NCBI RefSeq assembly: GCF_916858655.1
Contig: NZ_CAKASL010000001.1
Coordinates: forward strand, 1,426,001 to 1,490,000
Source of the DNA: Aeromicrobium sp. Leaf350
GTDB taxonomy: Bacteria; Actinomycetota; Actinomycetes; Propionibacteriales; Nocardioidaceae
Length of the DNA stretch: 64,000 bases
Reading direction: 5' to 3'
The position numbers were made by a program, and so were the translations under genes. The notes under the pieces were generated by a model. The model made no database searches. It was not told the DNA's origin and saw only the letters and a list, made by a program, of their open reading frames with translations. Numbering within the stretch: the first letter of the stretch is position 1; every line of letters begins with the position of its first letter. Positions 7,359-16,021 of this stretch are shown piece after piece.

Positions 7359-8330
7359 TCAGGCCCCGGGTGCGCGGGTGGCCTTCCGGTTCTTCACGAC
7401 CGCGTCGATCACCGTGCCCACCTCGACCGCGATCGTCACCAGCACGGTGCCGAGGTTGATGCGGTCGAGCACGGTCGGGGTGATGTCGAGCGCCTGGACG
7501 AATTCCGGGCTCAGGAGCATGTCGTTGGCCGCGAGGTAGATGAACGGCACAGCCCAGGCGAGCGAGATCAGGATCGTGCCGGCGACGACCGGCCAGGTGA
7601 AGCGGCCGATCCGGAACTTCACCACCTCGAAGACCATCGAGACGACCAGGACGCCGATCAGCAGCGGCAGCCAGAACGACCACAGGTCAGGGTCGAGCAC
7701 CGGCACGTCGTCGCCGCTGGGCCCCTCGACCCACGAGCGGAAGTGCTGGAGCACGAGCACGGCGATCACCAAGCCGGTGAAGAAGACGCCCGCGATCATG
7801 TCGGCGAGACCGATCTGCTGGCGACGCGGCACCTCGGGCAGCCGGTCGATGCTCCACCCGGGGATCTTCGCGTCGACGTCGACGCGCTCGAGGATCGCGA
7901 AGGCGAGGGTCGTCCAGAACACGACCTGCACCGCGACCTCGAACGCCGTGCCGATGCCGTGCCCGATCACGCTCGCCGGGTCGTCGGTGGAGGCGAGCTG
8001 CGCCAAGGCCACGATCACGCCGACGGTGGCCGGGATCCAGATCAGGCCCAGCAGGGTCAGCCGGCGCCAGAGCAGGAAGTAGCGCGGCCCGATCAGGTGC
8101 AGGGGCTGGTTGCCGTACTGCGCGGCCAGCGCCGACGGGTCACCCAGCTCGGTGAGCACGTCGCGCTCGGCCTCGGCCGGGTCCTCTCCGGCCTCGACCC
8201 GCCCCGCGATCATGTCGTCGATCGTGGCGGTGAGCTCGCGCGAGATGTCGTCCCGCTTCTCCTCGCTCATCCACCGGGTCGTCGCGTGGACGTAGCGGTC
8301 GGTCAGGGTGTTCGTCTGGGTCGTGGTCAT
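7359..8330 (-). CDS. Multipass membrane protein with permease-prefix domain, PadR operon
   Basis: The 323-residue product begins with a soluble helical domain (about 10-75) of the type found before membrane permeases: ISRELTATIDDMIAGRVEAG...AERDVLTELGDPSALAAQY. Then come about six hydrophobic helices (around 85-110, 130-150, 185-205, 225-250, 255-280, 295-310). Such HAAS/permease-prefix proteins are typically the regulated partner of a PadR repressor. Its ATG overlaps the stop of the padR-like gene (ATGA), so the pair is translated together. The function of the membrane part is unknown. Confidence 0.75.
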   Translation of the reverse strand: MTTTQTNTLTDRYVHATTRWMSEEKRDDISRELTATIDDMIAGRVEAGEDPAEAERDVLTELGDPSALAAQYGNQPLHLIGPRYFLLWRRLTLLGLIWIPATVGVIVALAQLASTDDPASVIGHGIGTAFEVAVQVVFWTTLAFAILERVDVDAKIPGWSIDRLPEVPRRQQIGLADMIAGVFFTGLVIAVLVLQHFRSWVEGPSGDDVPVLDPDLWSFWLPLLIGVLVVSMVFEVVKFRIGRFTWPVVAGTILISLAWAVPFIYLAANDMLLSPEFVQALDITPTVLDRINLGTVLVTIAVEVGTVIDAVVKNRKATRAPGA

Positions 8331-8668
8331 GAGGCGTTCCCCTCGGTGAGTCGGTTCACGGATGCACGCAGCGCGTCGAGGTCGGCCAGCATCGCCGCCA
8401 GCACGCGCTCGCCCTCGGGTCCGGTTCGGTAGATCTTGCGCGGCCGCGACGCCGTGGTGTCCCACTCCGCGGTCAGGAGCTTCTGCTCCTCGAGCCGGCG
8501 CAGCAGGGGGTAGAGCGTGTTGGCGTCGACGGCGATCCCGGCGTCGCCCAGCGTCTGCAGCAGGGCGTAGCCGTACCCGGGCTCCCGGAGCGCCGCGAGG
8601 CTCGCCATCACGGCCGTGCCGCGACGGAGCTCCTGCAGGTGCCCGGGGAGTACGTCGTCCTTTGTCAT
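8327..8668 (-). CDS. PadR-family transcriptional regulator
   Basis: The 113-residue product is a winged-helix PadR regulator: LRRGTAVMASLAALREPGYGYAL (helices 1-2), DANTLYPLLRRLEEQKLLTAEW (recognition helix and start of wing), PRKIYRTGPEGERVL (wing and dimer helix). PadR proteins repress their own operon and release DNA on binding a small molecule. I chose the ATG at 8668 because the longer frame (to 8692) would place its start inside the TGTGTG palindrome that is the probable operator. It is the first gene of a two-gene operon with the membrane protein. Confidence 0.9.
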   Translation of the reverse strand: MTKDDVLPGHLQELRRGTAVMASLAALREPGYGYALLQTLGDAGIAVDANTLYPLLRRLEEQKLLTAEWDTTASRPRKIYRTGPEGERVLAAMLADLDALRASVNRLTEGNAS

Positions 8669-8679
8669 GCGTTCGACAT

Positions 8680-8698
8680 TACTGTGTGTCACACACTA
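8680..8698. promoter_or_regulatory. PadR operator candidate
   Basis: TACTGTGTGTCACACACTA is a 19-bp near-perfect palindrome, mismatched only at one pair of positions, lying 12 bp upstream of the padR ATG. PadR operators commonly carry TGT/ACA half-sites. Confidence 0.6.
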
Positions 8699-8728
8699 TT
8701 GCAACAGCGACAGATGGCGGATCGAGCG

Positions 8729-8767
8729 CCAGAACGCCCTCCGCCGCGCAGGCTGAGGGCGTTCTGG
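8729..8767 (-). terminator. Hairpin terminator
   Basis: CCAGAACGCCCTC (8729-8741) and GAGGGCGTTCTGG (8755-8767) form a perfect 13-bp stem with a 13-nt loop. It lies after the surface-protein gene that ends at 8813 and before the padR promoter on the same strand. Confidence 0.65.
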
Positions 8768-8805
8768 GGAGGGCGCTCTGGGCGACAAGCTCGCTCGTGA
8801 CCACC

Positions 8806-8850
8806 AACAAAGTCACTCGCGAGAGGTAACAAGGTCTCTCGCGAGCGGTA
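8806..8850. repeat. Dispersed repeat family A, partial copy
   Basis: This copy carries two CTCGCGAG palindromes 22 bp apart (8816 and 8838) flanking GGTAACAA. It aligns over about 48 bp with 32395-32443, where the same two palindromes are also 22 bp apart. It encodes the last residues and the stop codon of the gene ending at 8813. Confidence 0.75.
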
Positions 8851-9799
8851 CGTCGGTGGGGGTGGGGCGGTTGCGGGTGCGGGTGCGGTAGGTGAGGGCG
8901 GCGGCGAGGAGGGCGAGGAGGAGCAGGCCGGTCCAGGGGATCGCGAGGCCCCGGAAGTCCGCGGTGGTCGCGCCGGGAGCGGTGACCTGGTCCTCGCCCA
9001 CGACCAGGCCCGCCGCCTCGACCGAGCCCGACAGGTAGAGCGTCGGCCAGGCGTCGAGCTCGACGACACCCGTCGCCGAGTCACCGGGCAGCAGCTCGTC
9101 GACCGTCACGAGCTCCTCGGTCGAGCCGAGGCCGAACAGCCCCGAGGCCTCGACCCGAGTGCCCGCGCCGACGCGAGCGTTGCCGGTGTTCTCGATCTCG
9201 TAGCGCACCGTCAGCGTCCCCGGCGCGAACGGGATCCACGACGAGCTGTAGTCCGTGTCGGTCACGTCGACCGACAGCGCCGGCTCGATCTCGCCGGCGA
9301 CCTGCAGGTGCAGGCGCACGCCGACCCGGTGCGTCACGGTGACGTCGTCGCCGCCCGCGCTCAGGGCGACCGCGATGCCGGCCGGGTGGTCGCCCGGGGT
9401 CGCGTCAGCCGGCACGTCGATCGTCACCGGCAACACGCGGGTCTCCCCCGCGGCCACCGCCACCGTGCCGCCCTCGGCGAGCCCGCCGATCGTGATCCAT
9501 CCGCCCGAGTCGGCAGGTTCACCCGTGGCGATGTCGAACGCGCCGTTGTCGCCCAGCAGCCCGTCGCCCGCGACAACGGTGAAGGCCGCCGGCTCGCTGC
9601 CGAGGTTGGTGACGGCGATGTGGTCGCTCACGCTCGCGCCGGGATCGACGACGTGCCGCAACGAGATGCGCTCGTCGGGACCCGCGGCCGTCGCGGGTCC
9701 GACGCTCCACTCGGTGTCGGCCTGGCTGGGCGCCGCCGTCAGGCCGACGCCCACGAGGGCGAGCAGCAGGGCGACGAGGGTGGAGGTCGTGCGGAGCAT
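8813..9799 (-). CDS. Exported membrane-anchored surface protein (DUF916-like)
   Basis: The 328-residue product has a Sec signal peptide (about 1-27, cleavage near SQA), two beta-sandwich-like regions (about 30-140 and 145-260; DPGASVSDHIAVTNLGSEPAAFTV is typical of WxL-interacting or DUF916-type domains), a C-terminal membrane helix (about 290-310) and a short basic tail. Such proteins bind cell-wall components or partner surface proteins. The final 10 or so residues and the stop fall inside a dispersed repeat, so the tail is probably not conserved. It lies 103 bp downstream of the alkaline phosphatase gene on the same strand. Confidence 0.65.
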   Translation of the reverse strand: MLRTTSTLVALLLALVGVGLTAAPSQADTEWSVGPATAAGPDERISLRHVVDPGASVSDHIAVTNLGSEPAAFTVVAGDGLLGDNGAFDIATGEPADSGGWITIGGLAEGGTVAVAAGETRVLPVTIDVPADATPGDHPAGIAVALSAGGDDVTVTHRVGVRLHLQVAGEIEPALSVDVTDTDYSSSWIPFAPGTLTVRYEIENTGNARVGAGTRVEASGLFGLGSTEELVTVDELLPGDSATGVVELDAWPTLYLSGSVEAAGLVVGEDQVTAPGATTADFRGLAIPWTGLLLLALLAAALTYRTRTRNRPTPTDVPLARDLVTSRE

Positions 9800-9902
9800 G
9801 GACGGTCCTTGGTGGGAGGAGTGGGGTGGAACGGAGCGGACGCCGGAGCGGAACCCTGGTGTGGTTCCGCCCCGGCGCCGCGAAGGACTCAGACCTTGTG
9901 GG

Positions 9903-11786
9903 TCAGTCCTTCGGGAACAGCGTCAGCGTGATCTCGCTGCCGTAGCGACCCGCCTCGGCGTCGGCCGGGACCGACAGGTCGAGGTCGGCGTCGACGGTCG
10001 TCGTGCCCACGCGGGACAGACGGTCCGACTCGGCCAGCGTGGCCGGAGCCTCGAGCGTGGCGGTGCCGCCGGCAGTCGCGCCGCCCTGCGAGGCGAGCAC
10101 GCGCGGCAGCCACGACAGCGCGTCGGCGCCGAACGAGCGGTTGCCCGCGACGAACGACGTCGCCGAGCCGGACAGCGTCCATCCCTTGCCCTGCGCCTGC
10201 GCCTCGTTGCGCGAGTCGTTGACCAGGACCTCGGGCAGCTTCGCGCTCTGCTCGCTGCCGTCGCCCTCGAACGCGATCGTCGAGCCGGCGCCCGGGAGCG
10301 CGAGGCTCAGCTGGCCCGCGGGGGTCAGCGGGATGGTCGCCTCGAGGCCGTAGCCCGCGGTGCTCGCCGACTCGGCGTGACCGATGAGGTCGAAGATCGT
10401 CTTGCCCACGTCGGTGTTGTCGAGGTACGCGCCGCGCACCAGGTCCCAGCTCGCCGCGCGGTCCTGGAGGACCTCCGAGCCCGCACCCTTGGCGAAGAAC
10501 GGCACGATCGCGTTGGTGTGACCACCGGAGTGCCACGAGACGTTCGGCAGCGCGCCGGCGTCACCGGTCAGCGGCGTCCAGCCCGTGCCGGGGCCGGCAC
10601 CCGGACCGGCGAGGTAGCCGGTCTCGTGGTCGGCCGTGACGATGACGAGCGTCTCGTCCCAGCTGCTGTTCTCCTCGACCCACGTGTTCACGGCCTCGAC
10701 CGTGTCGTTGAAGCTGACCTGCTCCTCCACGAGACGCGTGGTCTGGTTCGCGTGGCCGGCCCAGTCGACGGCGCCGGCCTCGACCATCAGGAAGAAGCCG
10801 TCCTCGTCGGTCTCGAGCACGTTCAGCGCCGCCTTCGCCGCGGTCGGCAGCGAGGGGACGTCGGTGTTGGCCGGGTCGCTGTACGGAGCGACGTCCTTGT
10901 TGGCCAGGCCCGGACGGTTGTACTGGAACGTCTCGGCCACGCGGGCGAGGCCGAAGAGCTTTTCGGGCACGTTCTGGCCATTGGCGACCTGCTCGAACTG
11001 GTTCTTGCTGTCGATGAACGTGAACGGCGTCTGGCCACCGACGAGGCGGGTGAAGTCGTTCTGCGAGATCCACGAGCCCGAGCCGAAGTGCGACGAGCGC
11101 GAGCGGTTGGCGTCGGTGTAGTTCGGGTGGCCGCCGCCGATGATGACGTCGGCGCCGCTGTCGATCATCTCGGTCGCCAGACCGTGGTAGTCGTTGCGGT
11201 TGCCGTTGTGGGCGATGAACCCGGCCGGCGTCGCGTGGTTGAAGGGCACGTCGGTCACGAGGCCGACCTTCTTGCCCGCGGCCTGCGCCTGCTCACCGAC
11301 CGTCAGGAGCCGGTTGCCCTGCGGGTCGAAGCCGATCACGCCGTTGTTGGTCTTGACGCCCGTGCCGAGCGCGGTGGCGGCGGCAGCGGAGTCCGTGGCG
11401 CCGGAGCCGACCCAGCCGAAGTCGCTCCAGGCGCTCTCGGTCACGTAGTCCGCGCGGCCGTTGGCCGAGTAGTGCGACAGGCCCACCTGGACGGGGTAGG
11501 AGTCGTAGACCTCGGACGGGTTCGCGTCGCTGTGCGTGACAGCGCCGGTGGCCGGGTCGACGGTGACCTGCTGGTAGCTCTGGCCGGTCTCGTAGAGACG
11601 CGCGGCGTCGAACTGGTTGTAGCCGGCACCGTCGGAGATCAGGACGATGACGTTCTTGGGTGCCGAGGGGGCGGCGGGCGCCTCCTGGGCGGTGGCGGAG
11701 ACCAGCGGGGCGACGCCGACGGCGAGCCCGGCGATGCTGGTCAGGACGATCCGGCGGGTGTTCCGCCCGAACGCGCTGTGGTTCAT
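9903..11786 (-). CDS. Secreted alkaline phosphatase (PhoA superfamily)
   Basis: The 627-residue product carries an Arg-containing signal peptide (about 1-35, NTRRIVLTSIAGLAVG, possibly Tat) and the alkaline-phosphatase fold. Asp52 (LISDGAG) and the nucleophile Ser133 (GATDSAAAATAL) are present, with metal-site motifs AGAVDWAGHAN, TADHETG and SGGHTN. It would release phosphate from monoesters outside the cell. The region after about residue 470 is an extra C-terminal beta domain not found in the E. coli enzyme. The gene is preceded by a terminator from the reductase gene, so it has its own promoter; no clear Pho box was recognised. Confidence 0.9.
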   Translation of the reverse strand: MNHSAFGRNTRRIVLTSIAGLAVGVAPLVSATAQEAPAAPSAPKNVIVLISDGAGYNQFDAARLYETGQSYQQVTVDPATGAVTHSDANPSEVYDSYPVQVGLSHYSANGRADYVTESAWSDFGWVGSGATDSAAAATALGTGVKTNNGVIGFDPQGNRLLTVGEQAQAAGKKVGLVTDVPFNHATPAGFIAHNGNRNDYHGLATEMIDSGADVIIGGGHPNYTDANRSRSSHFGSGSWISQNDFTRLVGGQTPFTFIDSKNQFEQVANGQNVPEKLFGLARVAETFQYNRPGLANKDVAPYSDPANTDVPSLPTAAKAALNVLETDEDGFFLMVEAGAVDWAGHANQTTRLVEEQVSFNDTVEAVNTWVEENSSWDETLVIVTADHETGYLAGPGAGPGTGWTPLTGDAGALPNVSWHSGGHTNAIVPFFAKGAGSEVLQDRAASWDLVRGAYLDNTDVGKTIFDLIGHAESASTAGYGLEATIPLTPAGQLSLALPGAGSTIAFEGDGSEQSAKLPEVLVNDSRNEAQAQGKGWTLSGSATSFVAGNRSFGADALSWLPRVLASQGGATAGGTATLEAPATLAESDRLSRVGTTTVDADLDLSVPADAEAGRYGSEITLTLFPKD

Positions 11787-11911
11787 CGGTTCCTCTTCTG
11801 TGGGGATGGGCGAACTTCAGACACGGCTCGGGGGAGCTCCCAGACGCACCGGAGGGCGGTGCTCAGACCCCCCGAGCACGCGCCCACGCTGTCGAGCGGA
11901 GGGAAAGCAGA

Positions 11912-11936
11912 ACCCCCCGGTCGGCGACCGGGGGGT
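11912..11936 (-). terminator. Hairpin terminator after aldo/keto reductase
   Basis: ACCCCCCGGTC (11912-11922) and GACCGGGGGGT (11926-11936) form a perfect 11-bp stem with a 3-nt loop, 60 bp past the reductase stop on the minus strand. Confidence 0.75.
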
Positions 11937-11996
11937 GAACTACCTGTGGGTACGCATAGAACCCTGGGTTCGACGCGCAACCATCGGCAGCGGCTC

Positions 11997-12857
11997 TCAG
12001 ACGGCGGCGGTCAGCGCCTCCACCTCGTCCGCGCTCAGCTCGAGCGCCGCGGCGGCCACGTTGTCCTCGAGGTGGTCGACGCTCTTGGTGCCCGGGATGG
12101 GCAGCACGACCGGCGAGCGGTGCAGCAGCCAGGCCAGCGCGAGCTGGGAGGGGCTGGTGCCGTGGTCCTTCGCCAGCTCGGTGAGCGGGCCGTCGCTCGC
12201 GGAGAGCTGACCCGTCGCGAGCGGGAACCACGGGATGAACGCGATGCCCTGAGCGGCGCAGTGGTCGAGCAGGTCCTGCGCGTCGCGGTGCGCCAGGTTG
12301 TAGAGGTTCTGCACCGAGACGATCTCGGCCGTCTTCTGCGCCTCCTTGAGCTGGTCGACGTCGACCTCGCTGAGGCCGATGTGCCGCACCTTGCCCTCGT
12401 CCTGCAGCTCCTTGAACGCGCCGACCTGGTCGGCGATCGGCACCTCGGCGTCGATGCGGTGCAGCTGGATCAGGTCGATGCGCTCCAGGCCGAGGCGGCG
12501 CAGGCTCAGCTCGACCTGCTGCTTCAGGTAGGCCGGGCGACCGACCGGGATCCACTCGCCGGGTCCCGTGCGGGTCAGACCGGCCTTCGTCGCGATCACG
12601 ACGTCGTCGGCGTAGGGGTGCAGGGCCTCCTTGATCAGCTCCTCGGAGACCGTGGGGCCGTAGGAGTCGGCGGTGTCGAACAGGGTCACGCCGAGCTCGG
12701 CCGCGCGGCGCAGCACGGCGATCGCCCCGTCGCGGTCCTCCGGCCACCCCCAGACCCCGTCGCCCGTGATCTGCATGGCGCCGTAGCCGAGGCGGTTGAC
12801 CGTGAGGTCACCACCCAGCGTGAAGGTGCCTGCGGCGGATGCGGTGGGCTGGTTCAT
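11997..12857 (-). CDS. Aldo/keto reductase
   Basis: The 286-residue product is a full-length single-domain AKR with the catalytic tetrad Asp61 and Tyr66 (FDTADSYG), Lys91 (IATKAG) and His133 (IQLHRID). The C-terminal NADPH-binding segment is also visible (LPIPGTKSVDHLEDN). It reduces carbonyls or oxidises alcohols with NADP(H); the substrate cannot be read from sequence. It follows the FMN reductase/flavin oxidoreductase pair on the same strand with a 70-bp gap, so it may be co-transcribed, and is closed by a strong hairpin. Confidence 0.92.
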   Translation of the reverse strand: MNQPTASAAGTFTLGGDLTVNRLGYGAMQITGDGVWGWPEDRDGAIAVLRRAAELGVTLFDTADSYGPTVSEELIKEALHPYADDVVIATKAGLTRTGPGEWIPVGRPAYLKQQVELSLRRLGLERIDLIQLHRIDAEVPIADQVGAFKELQDEGKVRHIGLSEVDVDQLKEAQKTAEIVSVQNLYNLAHRDAQDLLDHCAAQGIAFIPWFPLATGQLSASDGPLTELAKDHGTSPSQLALAWLLHRSPVVLPIPGTKSVDHLEDNVAAAALELSADEVEALTAAV

Positions 12858-12927
12858 GCTCGCTCCTCGAGATTGGGGTACGTCAGGTCCAACGTGCCCG
12901 GCGCGAGGATGCTTCCGCCCGTGCGGT

Positions 12928-13533
12928 CTAGTCGCGGCGCGGGTCCGAGATGCTCAGCATCGTCTCGCTGAACAGGTCGATGTCGTCGCTGGAGGAGCGG
13001 CCCGATCCGGTGCCGCCGAGCAGCGAGAGCAGCTCGTCCACCGCGCGCTCCACGCGTGACGTCAGGGCCCCGGAGCCCTCGCTGCCCCAGTCGTGCGGGG
13101 AGGCGAAGACGCCCGTGGGCACGACGACGCTCTGCAGGTACGCGAACAGCGGACGCATCGCGTAGTCCAGCGCCAGCGAGTGCCGCGCCGTGCCGCCGGT
13201 GGCGGCCAGCAGCACGACCTTGCCCACCAGCACGTCCTGCTCGAGCGCGTCGAAGAAGGCCTTGAACAGACCCGTGTACGACGCCTTGTAGATCGGGGTC
13301 ACGACGACCACGCCGTCGGCCTGCGCCAGCAGGTCGTGCACGTGCTGCAGCCGGGGCGACGCGAAGCCCGTGATCGACGCGTCGATCACGTCGTGCGACA
13401 GGGGCCGCAGCTCGACCGACTCGATCGAGACCTGCGCGTCGGCCCGCCCGATCGCCGAGGCGATCTGCTGGGCGAGCAACGTGCTGCTCGACGCGTCGCT
13501 CACCCCCGCCGAGACCACGACGACCCTCGTCAT
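12928..13533 (-). CDS. NADPH-dependent FMN reductase, partner of the flavin oxidoreductase
   Basis: The 201-residue product has the flavodoxin-like fold of FMN reductases: VVVVSAGVSDASSSTLLAQQI (phosphate-binding N-terminal loop), VVVVTPIYKASYTGLFKAFFDAL (flavin-site loop) and LLAATGGTARHSL. It fits the family that accompanies a flavin-dependent oxidoreductase of the CE1758 type, and the ATG overlaps that gene's stop by 4 bp. It would supply reduced FMN to its neighbour. Catalytic coupling is inferred from the gene pair. Confidence 0.88.
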   Translation of the reverse strand: MTRVVVVSAGVSDASSSTLLAQQIASAIGRADAQVSIESVELRPLSHDVIDASITGFASPRLQHVHDLLAQADGVVVVTPIYKASYTGLFKAFFDALEQDVLVGKVVLLAATGGTARHSLALDYAMRPLFAYLQSVVVPTGVFASPHDWGSEGSGALTSRVERAVDELLSLLGGTGSGRSSSDDIDLFSETMLSISDPRRD

Positions 13534-14648
13534 GCCGACACCTGCTCCACACCCTCGGTCGCGTTCGCCGCGTCACGAGCCGCCACGCGGGCGGCGTGGG
13601 TCGGCGCGTCCGGCACGTCGGCCGGACGACGCGCGTCGAACTCGGCGCGCAGGGTCGGCAGGACCTCGCCGAGCAGGTCGAGCTGCTCGAGCACGATCTT
13701 CTGCGGAAGACCGGCGTGGTCGACGAGGAACAGCTGGCGCTGGTAGTCGCCGAAGAAGTCCGCGAACGTCAGGGTCTTCTCGATGAACTGCTGCGGGCTG
13801 CCGACCGTCAGCGGCGTCTGCTCCGTGAAGTCCTCCATCGACGGGCCGTGGCCGTAGACCGGGGCGTTGTCGAAGTACGGACGGAACTCGTTGACCGCGT
13901 CCTGGCTGTTCTTGCGCATGAAGAACTGCCCGCCGAGACCGACGACGGCCTGGTGCGGCTCGCCGTGGCCGTAGTGCGCGTAGCGCTGGCGGTAGAAGTT
14001 GATCAGCCGGATGTAGTGCTCCTTCGGCCAGAAGATGTTGTTCGCGAAGTAGCCGTCGCCGTAGTAGGCGGCCAGCTCGGCGACCTCGGGCGTGCGGATC
14101 GAGCCGTGCCACACGAAGGGCGCGACGCCGTCGAGCGGGCGGGGCGTGGCGGTGAAGCTCTGCAGCGAGGTGCGGAACTTACCCTCCCAGGTCACGACGT
14201 CCTCCTCCCAGAGGCGGCGCAGCAGCTGGTAGTGCTCGATCGTGAGCTCCACGGCCTTGCTGCCGTCGTAGCCGAACCACGGGTAGACGGGCGCGGTGTT
14301 GCCGCGGCCGAGCATCAGGTCCATGCGGCCGTCGACGAGGTGCTGCAGCGTGGCGTAGTCCTCGGCGAGCTTGACCGGGTCGTTGGTCGTGATGAGCGTC
14401 GTCGACGTCGAGAGCAGGATCTTCTCGGTCTGGGCGCCGATGTAGGCGAGCGTCGTGGTCGGGCTCGACGGCACGAACGGCGGGTTGTGGTGCTCACCGG
14501 TCGCGAAGACGTCGAGGCCCACCTCCTCGGCCTTCTTGGCGATCTCGACCGTGTTCCGGATGCGCTCGTGCTCGCTGAGCGTGGTGCCCTGCACGGGGTC
14601 GCGGGTCACGTCGCCGACGGTGAAGATGCCGAACTGCATGCTGGTCAT
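13530..14648 (-). CDS. LLM-class flavin-dependent oxidoreductase (CE1758-like)
   Basis: The 372-residue product is a luciferase-like TIM-barrel flavoprotein: QFGIFTVGDV at the N-terminus, VFATGEHHNPPFVPSSP, LSTSTTLITTNDPVKLAEDYATL, GRMDLMLGRGN and FVWHGSI are typical FMN/substrate-barrel motifs. With the FMN reductase downstream it forms a two-component monooxygenase-like system acting on an unknown small molecule. GGAG lies 8 nt before the ATG at 14648. It is the first gene of the unit; the 83 bp upstream contain no other gene. Confidence 0.9.
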   Translation of the reverse strand: MTSMQFGIFTVGDVTRDPVQGTTLSEHERIRNTVEIAKKAEEVGLDVFATGEHHNPPFVPSSPTTTLAYIGAQTEKILLSTSTTLITTNDPVKLAEDYATLQHLVDGRMDLMLGRGNTAPVYPWFGYDGSKAVELTIEHYQLLRRLWEEDVVTWEGKFRTSLQSFTATPRPLDGVAPFVWHGSIRTPEVAELAAYYGDGYFANNIFWPKEHYIRLINFYRQRYAHYGHGEPHQAVVGLGGQFFMRKNSQDAVNEFRPYFDNAPVYGHGPSMEDFTEQTPLTVGSPQQFIEKTLTFADFFGDYQRQLFLVDHAGLPQKIVLEQLDLLGEVLPTLRAEFDARRPADVPDAPTHAARVAARDAANATEGVEQVSA

Positions 14649-14731
14649 GGTGCGCTCCTACGGAAGGTTGTACAAGTTTCAACCACATTGACCGCGTGAT
14701 TCATTCCCGATGCCTCTATTGTCCCGCACGG

Positions 14732-15799
14732 TCACCGCGCGTGCTTCTCCCAGGACCCTTCGTGAGCCATCGCACGAAAGCCCATCGCCTCGTTGACCGT
14801 CAGCATCGGCCTGTTCTCCTCGGCGTTGAATGTCAGGACCGTGGAGGTGCCCGGCGCGTGCCGGCGCAGCTCGTGGAGATTGCGCACCTTGAGACGCAAT
14901 CCGAGCGCGTGGCCGCGGTGCTCCGGCAGCACGAGGGTGTCCTCCTGGAACGCAGGGCGGTCGTCGGCCGGGACCTCGATCTCGGTGATGCCCACCAACC
15001 GCCCCGACGGCCGGTGCTCGGCCACCACGGTCAGGAGCACGCGGCCGCGACGCCGCTGGCGCGCGTCACGGTCCTGCACGTCGCCGGCGGTCCAGACGGT
15101 CTCGGAGACCGTCAGCTCACCGGACGGCACCGCCGTGCTCATCGCCGTCTTGAGCACCGCCACGTCCTCGAGCCACGGAGGCGGAGTGGCCCCCACCCAG
15201 GCGTGCAGCGCGAACTCGTCCTCCACCGAAGGGATCTCCGGCATCGTGACGTCAAGGTCGAGCCGGCTCACCCGCAGCACCTGCTCGAGCCGGTACCCGT
15301 GCGCCAGGAGGAACCGGGCCCCGGGATCCGCTGCTGGCACGTCGCCGAACCCGGTCGGGGAGGCGAGGCGCTCACCGCCCTCGGACGCTCGGTGCGCCAC
15401 GTCGACCTGCAAGACCGCGCGTCCCTCGGCAGCCGCCATCCGCTCCACCTCGGCCAGCAGCGCCGACCCGATGCCGGCCCCGCGGTGAGCAGGCAGAACG
15501 TCGACCAGGGTGCGGGCCACGGCGCTGCCCTCGTCACTCGGGAGGATCACCAGGCCACGACCCACCAGCTCGCCGCCCACCCAGGCGCCGACGTGGAGGT
15601 ACCGCCGCAGCGCGGTGTCGGTCAGGGCGGGCAGCAGCTCCTCGACCGAGAGGTTCAGGGCCGACGTGCCCATCGTGTCCGCCTCGACGGCGTTGCGGAG
15701 GGCGACGAGCTCGCGGAACTCGGCGTTCGCCGGCGCATCCGCGCCCACGGCGACATCGGCCGTGATCGGACGGATATCGGGACTGACCGCGGCGCTCAT
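14732..15799 (-). CDS. Tandem GNAT-family acetyltransferase
   Basis: The 355-residue product holds two GNAT domains. The first (about 15-185) has the acetyl-CoA loop VDVLPAHRGAGIGSALL; the second (about 195-350) has DTLVLPEHRGHALGLRLKVRNL followed by TFNAEENRPMLTVNEAMGF. Double-GNAT proteins of this length in Actinobacteria include mycothiol synthase relatives and many uncharacterised enzymes. This one lacks any mycothiol gene context, so I keep the general name. The start at 15799 was chosen because the upstream extension is low-complexity Arg-rich sequence. Confidence 0.8.
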   Translation of the reverse strand: MSAAVSPDIRPITADVAVGADAPANAEFRELVALRNAVEADTMGTSALNLSVEELLPALTDTALRRYLHVGAWVGGELVGRGLVILPSDEGSAVARTLVDVLPAHRGAGIGSALLAEVERMAAAEGRAVLQVDVAHRASEGGERLASPTGFGDVPAADPGARFLLAHGYRLEQVLRVSRLDLDVTMPEIPSVEDEFALHAWVGATPPPWLEDVAVLKTAMSTAVPSGELTVSETVWTAGDVQDRDARQRRRGRVLLTVVAEHRPSGRLVGITEIEVPADDRPAFQEDTLVLPEHRGHALGLRLKVRNLHELRRHAPGTSTVLTFNAEENRPMLTVNEAMGFRAMAHEGSWEKHAR

Positions 15800-16021
15800 C
15801 CCTCGACCATGCCACCGCGGGGCGGGCCGGCCACGACTGCCGGGCCTCCGGGTGCGTCGCGACCCACGCGTCGAGGGCCTCGTCACTCCGCGGGGCGTCT
15901 CATCCGGCCGCTCGTCCCCAGCGCCTGTTCGTCCACAGGCCAGACCGCGGAGGTCACGAGGTGTCCTCCGCGGCCCCTACCGTCGAGGCCATCCCCGCTG
16001 CACACTGGAGGGATGGTGGTC
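15800..16021. other. Divergent intergenic region
   Basis: These 222 bp separate the leftward acetyltransferase gene from the rightward coiled-coil gene and must contain both promoters. I see no gene, strong hairpin or repeat here. Confidence 0.4.

Noticed and set aside
5638-7683. Open frame of 681 codons on the minus strand across tRNA-Ser
   Set aside because: It reads through a tRNA gene and antisense to the HtrA-like protease with clear catalytic residues.
9255-12971. Open frame of 1,238 codons on the plus strand
   Set aside because: It runs antisense through the surface-protein, alkaline phosphatase and aldo/keto reductase genes. The product is Arg/Gly/Val-rich low-complexity sequence, as high-GC shadow frames give.
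14732-15799. Mycothiol synthase (mshD)
   Set aside because: The double GNAT layout fits, but there are no diagnostic neighbours and I could not confirm residue-level features; kept as a generic GNAT protein.
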